A DNA stretch of 64,000 nt from Marinobacter sp. F4206. Lineage in GTDB: Bacteria; Pseudomonadota; Gammaproteobacteria; Pseudomonadales; Oleiphilaceae. The stretch covers positions 1,054,001 to 1,118,000 of the forward strand of contig NZ_JAHXKI010000002.1 in the NCBI RefSeq assembly GCF_019392195.1, read 5' to 3'. Position numbers and translations under genes: made by a program. A model generated the notes under the pieces. That model was not told the origin of the DNA, searched no databases, and was given only the letters and a program-made list of their open reading frames with translations. Positions 35,219 through 42,094 of the stretch are shown piece by piece. Each line of letters begins with the position of its first letter. The stretch's first letter is position 1.

Positions 35219-38131
35219 TTATGGTGTCGGGAACTCGAATTTTTCCGGGTCGTTGTACAGGTGGGCGCCACTGTCGAGCCATTCTGCGATCAGGCGAAGC
35301 TCCGCCTGCGTCAGCATGCCCATGTGGGATTGCCGAATGGCCTCCGTCCCAGTGGTTTCCACTTCGTACTGGTCGTCGTCCGGATCGTTATCAAACAGGC
35401 TGAAGAAACGGGCACTGGCGATGGCTCCCCGCGCGCTCATCAACCGGCGTGCGAAGCAAACGCCCGGGTCTGGCAGGACGGTCAGATCACCCTGAACGCC
35501 GTCCGGGCAGGCACCGTCGACCGTTGGATCCACTTCAACCCACTCGCCGTTCTCCTGCTTCAGGTAATAGTCGGGTTCGAACAACTCAACATAGGATTCC
35601 AGCTGGCGCCCATCCCAGGAAGCATTGCCGTTGCCCAGCAACAGGTTGGTGCTGGCACCGCCCCCGCCGCCGCCCTCAGCACAAGATTTACTCTCCGCCG
35701 CCCGGTGGCAGTTCTGGCACGAAGTGACGGAACTGGTATTCGGGTCGACACGGCAACTGTTCCAGATCGGCTGGATATGCTCCTGATAATTGATGGTGGC
35801 CTTGCAGTCGCTGGTCCAGTTGGTCAGGCACGACGCGTCAGTGACGGGCGCTGGCGTGTTCAGGTCCGCATAAGGAATCTCGAACGCCAGGGAATCATCC
35901 GGTGGATTGCTCCAGTAATCCTCGTAGCGCACGGTGTCGGCCCAGGTCGTGGTCAGCTGGCCCAGCGAGTTCAACAGGGCCTCGGCCATGGTGTCTTTCC
36001 AGTTGGCCGCAATGATGGTGGGGTTGGCGTTCGGGAACGGCATGGCATCGCCCGGCGCACCGGGGTTGGCCGAGGCCAGCTCGATGTCCGTGCGGGCGTG
36101 GGGAATGTCCACTTCCGGATCGTGGCAGCCGTAGCACTTCAGCAACTGCCCGTCCTCCAGCAACAGCGACTGCGGGTGCTGGGTCAGGTAGTTGTAGTTG
36201 TAATCCTCGGCGGCAATCAGGTCCACGCGTTTACCGTATTTGTTCACCACCTCGAAGGTGAAACTGGTGTCGGCCGGCACTTTCACCATGGCGGACCCAT
36301 CGGGCTCAACCATGGCGTATGAGAGCACGTCGTAAAGTATCCGGTTACCGGAACCAACCAGAGGGGTCAGGCCCAACGGTGGCTGGGGGCCGTCACTGGG
36401 ATTGAGAATGGGATCGGTCAGGATAGCCTGTTCAAGCTCAGCCGGGATCTCGCGCGCGCCCAGCACCCGGATGAACCGCTCGGAACGGTCGTCCGGAAGG
36501 GTCAGCGAAGGATCACGCCGGGTTTCAATACCGCCGTCATACAATTCCGCCATGTCCGCGCCGTCCATGTCGTAGACGCTGCGAATATGGAACACGGCGG
36601 TGTTCTCTTCCAGGTTCAGGGTGTGCTGGTCACCGGTATAGGGCTCGGCCAGTTCGTTTTCATCGGCGATCACGATATCGGTGTACAGTGCGCGCTTGTG
36701 GCCCTGTACCACCGGCAGCCGGGTATTCTGCTGCGGATCCACCATCCAGATGCCGTATTGCGGATCGCTCAGGTTATCGACGGTCGATGAGCCTTCGCAG
36801 ACGCCGGTGATCTGTGCGTCCGAGGTCAGGCACTGGGCCCAGCTGGCCAGCAGCCGGCCGGAGCCATCGCCGTAGGGGGCGACCGCGCTGTACCAACCGG
36901 CGGGCGACACCTGGTTCGGGTAGAAGTTGACCAGGCCGGGGGTCATGGATTCTTCCGCCTCGCCGATCACACTCTCGTCCACCGGCTTGCCGACGGCGAA
37001 GAAGTTCTGACTGTTGACCACCACCACATCGCCGCCATAAATGGGGTTGAAGACGTGGCGCATGATCGTCAGCAGGTTACCGTCATCCAGTGGGATCGGA
37101 TCCATGTAGTGAATAAAGGAAGCGTCGGTAAATTCCTCACTGAGGCTACCGAAGTAACGGTGGACGTTGCCGCCGCTCGGGGTAATGCGGTACATGCTGA
37201 GCACGTCCTCTACGAAGACTCGCTCACCTTCCACCTCACCCGCCAGTGAAGCACCACACTTGTCTTCCACAGTCCATTCCTTGGGCTGTTCCAGGCCGGA
37301 CGGGAATTTACCGCCGTTGCCCTGACCATAGCCGCCGCCATGGGGCTGCTGGTTGAAGTTGGGGTCATCAATATTGTCGAGCGTGCAGTCCTGCAGGGTC
37401 TCATAGATTCGCCCGAAGCGAATGAACACGACCTGGCCGTCGTTCATGGTACTCGGCTCGATGTCGTGGAACTGACCAAAGGTAATCTGCGCCAGTTCGG
37501 TGCCATCGGGGTTCACCGAATGCAGCAGCGAGGCCGGCTCGTTGAAATCCTCCAGATACTCACGCAGGTCCAGCAGGCGCCAATCGCCCCGGCCATGTTG
37601 CCGCGACGACGAGAAGATGATCTTGCCTTCGTTGGTGTAGGTCGGGTTGGTGTCCTCACCGGCGTTCGCTAGGTCATCGTCCGCCAGAACGCGGCGAACC
37701 GTGCCTGTCGCGAACGTGTATTCGTAGATGTTCCAGGTGAAGTTGTTCGGGCTGTTCGCAGGACCATGGGCCGCAAAGACCATGCGCTCCCCGTCCGGCG
37801 AAACGTCCAGATCCTTGACGTCGTAGGAGGTACTGCCGAAGTAGTTATCAAGAATGCTGCGCTCACTGGAGCTCAGGGCAATTCGATCACGCACCATCAG
37901 CTTGGCCCCGGGCCTGAAGGCATAGGGCGCACGCGGATCCAGGGGCGGTCGAATATTGACTGACGACGTATCCCCCATATCCGGATAATTCCGGACCACG
38001 TAAGCAAAGGGCTGGTCAGAGAGGATGGCCTGATCGTTTTCGCTCAGTTCTCCCTCAAAGCAACCACTCAGGCCGACGGCGGCCAGACCAGCCAGCACAA
38101 GACCGCGGGCCTTCCTTTGAAATGTATGCAT
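35219..38131 (-). CDS. Large lipoprotein with PD40 beta-propeller repeats and two CxxCH motifs
   Basis: A 970-residue envelope protein. The signal ends in the lipobox GLSGC (Cys about residue 24). WD40-like PD40 repeats are visible (VKDLDVSPDGERMVFAAHG, NPTYTNEGKIIFSSSRQ, SVNPDGTELAQITFG), similar to the beta-propeller part of HzsA-type proteins. The C-terminal third has CYGCH and CQNCH, two c-type heme attachment motifs, plus a Cys-rich segment around CRVDPNTSS. It ends in a cytochrome-like LIAEWLDSGAHLYNDP. It lies in the middle of an operon of proton-channel and TPR proteins, which is unusual for a heme protein. The reaction, if any, is unknown. Confidence 0.8.
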   Translation of the reverse strand: MHTFQRKARGLVLAGLAAVGLSGCFEGELSENDQAILSDQPFAYVVRNYPDMGDTSSVNIRPPLDPRAPYAFRPGAKLMVRDRIALSSSERSILDNYFGSTSYDVKDLDVSPDGERMVFAAHGPANSPNNFTWNIYEYTFATGTVRRVLADDDLANAGEDTNPTYTNEGKIIFSSSRQHGRGDWRLLDLREYLEDFNEPASLLHSVNPDGTELAQITFGQFHDIEPSTMNDGQVVFIRFGRIYETLQDCTLDNIDDPNFNQQPHGGGYGQGNGGKFPSGLEQPKEWTVEDKCGASLAGEVEGERVFVEDVLSMYRITPSGGNVHRYFGSLSEEFTDASFIHYMDPIPLDDGNLLTIMRHVFNPIYGGDVVVVNSQNFFAVGKPVDESVIGEAEESMTPGLVNFYPNQVSPAGWYSAVAPYGDGSGRLLASWAQCLTSDAQITGVCEGSSTVDNLSDPQYGIWMVDPQQNTRLPVVQGHKRALYTDIVIADENELAEPYTGDQHTLNLEENTAVFHIRSVYDMDGADMAELYDGGIETRRDPSLTLPDDRSERFIRVLGAREIPAELEQAILTDPILNPSDGPQPPLGLTPLVGSGNRILYDVLSYAMVEPDGSAMVKVPADTSFTFEVVNKYGKRVDLIAAEDYNYNYLTQHPQSLLLEDGQLLKCYGCHDPEVDIPHARTDIELASANPGAPGDAMPFPNANPTIIAANWKDTMAEALLNSLGQLTTTWADTVRYEDYWSNPPDDSLAFEIPYADLNTPAPVTDASCLTNWTSDCKATINYQEHIQPIWNSCRVDPNTSSVTSCQNCHRAAESKSCAEGGGGGGASTNLLLGNGNASWDGRQLESYVELFEPDYYLKQENGEWVEVDPTVDGACPDGVQGDLTVLPDPGVCFARRLMSARGAIASARFFSLFDNDPDDDQYEVETTGTEAIRQSHMGMLTQAELRLIAEWLDSGAHLYNDPEKFEFPTP

Positions 38132-38203
38132 GATCCTACTCCCCTGCCTGAACATCCGAAGTCAATGAGGCTCCGACCGGAAATGGCCGGAGCTCGTTGA
38201 CCA

Positions 38204-39145
38204 TTAACCAGGCATAAAATCGAACTTGTAATTGACCGGTGTTGCCGCGACATCCTCCGGCCCGAAGGAAATCATCTGGATCCGGGCCAGAAGCTTGAGC
38301 TCCAGCTTCTGATCCGCCAGCTGGCTGTCCACCAGATTGATGCTGGAGATACTGCCGTCCGGCTCAATCACGATGTGGAACACGAACTTGCCCTTGAGCC
38401 CCGGATCGCTTCGCAGCGCCCGGTTATACAAGGCGTAGATGGCGCCCTTGTGCTGCTCGAACACCCGGCGAATGGATTCCATGTCGCGGCCACCGTCCAC
38501 GCTGGAGCGATGGGAGCCGCCACTGCTGCTGCCACTGCCGCCGCCTCCGGTACCACTGCCGATCGGGCTATCAACCGAGGTGGACGAGTGCGCAGCCAAC
38601 TGTGTGCCGCTGCCGGAATCGTTCATCACCGAGCTGTTCACGCCACCGCTGGTCTTGGTGGCCGACGTGGCCCCCAGCACCGAGCGGGCGGCTTTGGCCG
38701 CAGCGCCGGTTTTCACGTTGGTGTTCTGAGCCTGAAGCTTCGCCACGTCCAGTGAACTGCGCAGTGAAGACAGTTCATCGGAGAAGGCCGCCACACCCAT
38801 CTTGGACACCTTTTCCCGGGCCTTCTTCACTTCCTTGGCCGGCGCCGGTTCCGGAGCGGCCTTTTTCTCGGCCGTTTCAGGCTTCTCTTCCTGTTTGACC
38901 GGCTCGGGCGGTGGCGGCGGCGGTGCAACCTTGCGCTGTTCGATCAGCACCTTGGCCAGGCTGGGTGGTACCCGTTCCTTCTCTTCACGCTCGATCTCCG
39001 GTAGCGGTAGCCAGGGAAAGACCACAGCCAGCAACAGGAGCAACAGCAACAGGCGTTTCAGAATGCGTTTGAAGCGGCTGTCTTCGTCGCCACTGGCATC
39101 CCAGGGCAGAGCGAATTCGTAGGGTGTTGTTGTCATTGCAGTCAT
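38204..39145 (-). CDS. TonB/AgmX-like energy-transducing protein
   Basis: A 313-residue inner-membrane protein. A single membrane helix (about 30-48, LLLLLLLLAVVFPWLPL) follows a short cytoplasmic start. A Pro/Lys/Glu-rich arm (VAPPPPPPEPVKQEEKPE) spans the periplasm, then a Gly/Ser-rich linker, then a C-terminal domain (VFEQHKGAIYALYNRALRSDPGLKGKFVFHIVIEPDGSIS) typical of the AgmX/PglI C-terminal domain, a TonB-C relative. It is the expected output arm for the ExbB/ExbD motor encoded next to it. In Myxococcus the related AgmX (GltJ) works in the gliding machine. Confidence 0.85.
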   Translation of the reverse strand: MTAMTTTPYEFALPWDASGDEDSRFKRILKRLLLLLLLLAVVFPWLPLPEIEREEKERVPPSLAKVLIEQRKVAPPPPPPEPVKQEEKPETAEKKAAPEPAPAKEVKKAREKVSKMGVAAFSDELSSLRSSLDVAKLQAQNTNVKTGAAAKAARSVLGATSATKTSGGVNSSVMNDSGSGTQLAAHSSTSVDSPIGSGTGGGGSGSSSGGSHRSSVDGGRDMESIRRVFEQHKGAIYALYNRALRSDPGLKGKFVFHIVIEPDGSISSINLVDSQLADQKLELKLLARIQMISFGPEDVAATPVNYKFDFMPG

Positions 39146-39157
39146 CGATTCCCTCCG

Positions 39158-39661
39158 TCAGGCGCCGCTGGTGCTGGAAACGCGTGAAACGGCCATGGAA
39201 AGGTCCCGATAATCCGCCTTGGCACAGGTGAGCATCACCCGCTTCAGGAGTTCATAGGGAATTTCCTGGTCACCCAGTATGGTTACCGCCCGTCCCAGGG
39301 TTTTCTCACGCTCCGTCAGCTCCGTGCGCTTGGTGGCCTGAAACCGAAGCTCTTCCATCAGGCCGTCAATCAGGCCGTTGGAGGTGATCACCTCGTTGAT
39401 CGTGGCCACGGGGCGGCCGTCCACGAGGATGTCCTCCTCGGTGATGGTCACCACGGTGGTTTCCTTCGGGCGCTCTTCCGCGGTGGAATCCGGCAGGACA
39501 ACATCGTTGACCTTGAGGATTTCGTTACTGCCAGAGTTGAGCAGCAGGAAGAACACCAGGATGGTGAAGATGTCCATCAGGGAAACCAGGTTCAGCTTGG
39601 CCGGTTTCATGAACGCCTTGGCGCTGCCCTGGAGGCCGAAGGAAGTCAGTTTTTCATTCAT
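39158..39661 (-). CDS. ExbD/TolR-type protein with the membrane aspartate
   Basis: A 167-residue biopolymer transport protein. A cytoplasmic N-terminus is followed by one membrane helix, LVSLMDIFTILVFFLLLNSG, with Asp30 in the position that carries protons in ExbD, TolR and MotB-like proteins. The periplasmic part (about 45-167) includes VVTITEEDILVDGRPVATI, an ExbD-type domain. Its start overlaps the end of the second exbD-like gene by four bases, so the two are made together. Confidence 0.9.
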   Translation of the reverse strand: MNEKLTSFGLQGSAKAFMKPAKLNLVSLMDIFTILVFFLLLNSGSNEILKVNDVVLPDSTAEERPKETTVVTITEEDILVDGRPVATINEVITSNGLIDGLMEELRFQATKRTELTEREKTLGRAVTILGDQEIPYELLKRVMLTCAKADYRDLSMAVSRVSSTSGA

Positions 39662-40191
39662 GACTTCCCTCCTTTCTTCGTCGGTGCATCACCCAGGGAG
39701 ATGTCCGGGAACAGCTCCACATCCACGGCTTCGGCAACCACAACGGTCTTGGCCGAGCGCAGCGTATCCATGGTCGATACCAGCGACTGATAGGTCACCC
39801 CCGGCTCCGACAGCAGCAGGGCATCTTTCTTGGCGATGTTCTTGGCTGCCAGCCGACGCTTGATCTCCTGCAGTACATCGGAGAGGGCGCGGAAATCGTG
39901 ATGCGCCTCCTTGCCATCGTCCGTGGCCTCGACCCGGTCAATGGTCTTCACCAGGTTGCCGCTGGGGTAATACACCTCGATCGCGGATTCCCGCACCACC
40001 ACCTCAAGCTGCCGGTTTTCCTCGGCGCTGGCGGTCTGGGCGCCGGTCAGATCGGGCAGGTTGAGCTCAAGAATTGAGATGTGGTTGAACACCATGCTCA
40101 TCAGCAGCACCGGCACCAGAACGATCATGAGGTTCATGAACGCGGTGATGTCGATGTCCGCTTCTTCAGGTTCTCTGCGTTTTACAAACAT
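39658..40191 (-). CDS. ExbD/TolR-type protein lacking the membrane aspartate
   Basis: A 177-residue ExbD-like protein: start MFVKRREPEEADIDITAFMNLMI, one membrane helix (about 17-38), then a periplasmic domain with YPSGNLVKTIDRVEA and the conserved C-terminal PGVTYQSLVSTMDTLRSA. At the place of the proton-carrying Asp of ExbD/TolR (xDITPLxD) it has Asn20 (TAFMNLM). The codon AAC is clear in the DNA. It therefore probably cannot conduct protons alone and may pair with the Asp-containing ExbD encoded directly after it. It lies 20 bases after the ExbB-type gene. Confidence 0.9.
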   Translation of the reverse strand: MFVKRREPEEADIDITAFMNLMIVLVPVLLMSMVFNHISILELNLPDLTGAQTASAEENRQLEVVVRESAIEVYYPSGNLVKTIDRVEATDDGKEAHHDFRALSDVLQEIKRRLAAKNIAKKDALLLSEPGVTYQSLVSTMDTLRSAKTVVVAEAVDVELFPDISLGDAPTKKGGKS

Positions 40192-40210
40192 AACGGGTTA
40201 CCTGCTGCGA

Positions 40211-40876
40211 TCAGGCGTCGGATTCACGGGTATTAACGGACCGACGGTTGCTGCGAACGATGGTATTCAGAGCCTTCACACCGGCCATCTCGATGCTCTC
40301 GACGATTTCCAGAGTCTTGTTCTGCAGCAGGGAGTGGATCAGCAGCAGCGGAATGGCGGCGATCAGACCAAAGGCGGTGGTGTTCATGGCCACCGAGATG
40401 GACTGTGACAGCAGGGTGGCCTTGTCCGCCGGGTCGGCGTTGGCTACTGCGGTAAACGCCGCGATCAGACCGATGATGGTGCCCAGCAGGCCCAGCAGGG
40501 TGGAGACGTTGGCCAGAATGGACAGGTAGTTGGTGCGCTTGGACAGGCGCGGGATGCTTTCCATCACACCTTCCTGCATGGCGGCGTGGATGTCGTCACG
40601 ACGCGGCGAAGCGCGCATGGTGTCCAGCGCCACGGCGACCAGACGACCAATGGCAGATCCGTTGTCCTGGGCCACTTTCTCGGCCTCGTCGAACTTGTTT
40701 TCATTCATCAGAGGCAACAGCTCACCGTAGGCGTGCTTGTTGGAATGGAAGGCGCGCTTCAGGAACAGCCAGCGCTCAACGGCAATGGCCAGGCCGACCA
40801 TCAGCACCAGCGCGATCGGGAACATGAAGGCGCCGCCTTCCTGGAAGAATGAAACAATGCTTGAGTAAAAGTTCAT
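40211..40876 (-). CDS. MotA/TolQ/ExbB-type proton channel protein
   Basis: A 221-residue inner-membrane protein with three membrane helices: GGAFMFPIALVLMVGLAIAVE near the N-terminus, and two in the C-terminal MotA/TolQ/ExbB domain (LSILANVSTLLGLLGTIIGLIAAF and NTTAFGLIAAIPLLLIHSLLQ). The stretch LLGLLGTIIGLIAAF with its Thr is the conserved proton-path helix. It forms the stator/channel with the ExbD-like proteins encoded just downstream. Family members drive TonB, Tol and gliding systems. Confidence 0.93.
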   Translation of the reverse strand: MNFYSSIVSFFQEGGAFMFPIALVLMVGLAIAVERWLFLKRAFHSNKHAYGELLPLMNENKFDEAEKVAQDNGSAIGRLVAVALDTMRASPRRDDIHAAMQEGVMESIPRLSKRTNYLSILANVSTLLGLLGTIIGLIAAFTAVANADPADKATLLSQSISVAMNTTAFGLIAAIPLLLIHSLLQNKTLEIVESIEMAGVKALNTIVRSNRRSVNTRESDA

Positions 40877-40927
40877 GATGGGTACTCCACACGTCGCTAA
40901 TCGAATAGATCGGTTTTGGTTGTTGCT

Positions 40928-41227
40928 TTACTCGGACGTGCCCGCGGGCGCTTCCAGAGAAAGTTCGTCGTAGAACTGCATGGTTCTTGAGTGAATATCC
41001 CGGTCCACCACTTCAAACACCTTGCCGGACACAGAGGTGATTGACCGGTAAAGCTGATCGGGCCCTTCCGGTGGTTTCCAGGGAATGAAGTAACTGACCG
41101 AGGGCTGCTCCTTGTCACCGACAAAGGTGCTTTCCAGGTCAATCTTGTCCTGCCCCGAGGCGCCCGGCGCCAGGGTCAGTGACGCGAGGGCGGCGATAAC
41201 GGCGAGGTGCGCTCTGGTTTTCAGCAT
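40928..41227 (-). CDS. Small periplasmic protein of the envelope operon
   Basis: A 99-residue protein not recognised by family. It has a clear signal peptide (LAVIAALASLTLAPGASG) and a mature part of about 75 residues with SYFIPWKPPEGPDQLYRSI. No Cys lipobox. It sits between the TPR lipoprotein and the ExbB-type gene, in tight same-strand order, so a structural or accessory role in the machine is likely. Confidence 0.75.
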   Translation of the reverse strand: MLKTRAHLAVIAALASLTLAPGASGQDKIDLESTFVGDKEQPSVSYFIPWKPPEGPDQLYRSITSVSGKVFEVVDRDIHSRTMQFYDELSLEAPAGTSE

Positions 41228-41236
41228 GGCGATCTC

Positions 41237-42094
41237 CTAGCCTTTCTCTTCAGTGTTTTCGGCTTCCAGGCTCTTCTCCGCCGCCATGGGCTCGGCGGAT
41301 GCCGACTCTTCCGTCGCCTTGGGTGCCGGCGGCGGATTGTCGATAAAGCTGGTCTCGATGCCTGTACGGCGCCGGATCTCGATCAGCCAGTCGGCCACCT
41401 GCGGGTTGTCGCCTTCGGTCAGGAAGTCGTAGGCCTCGAAATGCGGCTGAGCCGATGCCGGCTGGTTCATGTACAGGTCGTACAGGATCGCCAGGTTCAG
41501 GTGAGCCTCGGGAAAGTCTTTCCAGAGCTCCAGCGCAGCGACATAGGTGTCGCGGGCGGCCTCGAAATCGCCACTGCGCCGCTGAAACAGCGCCAGGGCG
41601 AGATAGGCGTTTACGTTCTCCGGATTGACCGCCAGCGCCTTTTCATAGGACTTCTCCGCCCGTTCCATGCGCTCGCCGATTTCCGCCAGCTCACCCAGCT
41701 TCACCCAAGGCCCGGACAGATCCGGGTAATCCCGGGTGATGCCCTCAAACGCCTTGCGGGCATCCCGGTATTGTTCATCGGCCATCAGGCGGTTTGCCGC
41801 CTGGAAACGGGCGACGGCCTCCGGCGGAACCGGCGCGGAAGCTCCGGTGTAGGGATTCGGAGCCGGCACGTAGGCCACCTTCTTGCCTTGCGCATCGTAG
41901 GCCTGCCTGGGCAGGTAACGCTGGCTGGCCTCGCCGTTCTTTGGCTTCACCGGCTTGCTTTCCACCACTTTGGGGGCCGGGGCGTCAGGGGCGCCGCCGG
42001 TACCGCCGACAGTGCCCAGTCCAGCGCAACCGGAGAGCAGCACCGCGGTCATGAATGCGCCCGTGCGCCAGGGCTTAACGGATACCATCGCCAT
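41237..42094 (-). CDS. TPR-repeat lipoprotein
   Basis: A 285-residue lipoprotein: signal ending in LLSGC, a Pro/Lys-rich linker, then TPR repeats from about residue 90 (RFQAANRLMADEQYRDARKAFEGI, SYEKALAVNPENVNAYLALALFQRRSGDFEAARDTY, AALELWKDFPEAHLNLAILYDL). The C-terminal 40 residues are Pro/Ala/Glu-rich. TPR domains hold protein partners, fitting a scaffold role. It overlaps the large TPR gene by 20 bases. The N-terminal start could also be the second ATG. Confidence 0.85.
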   Translation of the reverse strand: MAMVSVKPWRTGAFMTAVLLSGCAGLGTVGGTGGAPDAPAPKVVESKPVKPKNGEASQRYLPRQAYDAQGKKVAYVPAPNPYTGASAPVPPEAVARFQAANRLMADEQYRDARKAFEGITRDYPDLSGPWVKLGELAEIGERMERAEKSYEKALAVNPENVNAYLALALFQRRSGDFEAARDTYVAALELWKDFPEAHLNLAILYDLYMNQPASAQPHFEAYDFLTEGDNPQVADWLIEIRRRTGIETSFIDNPPPAPKATEESASAEPMAAEKSLEAENTEEKG

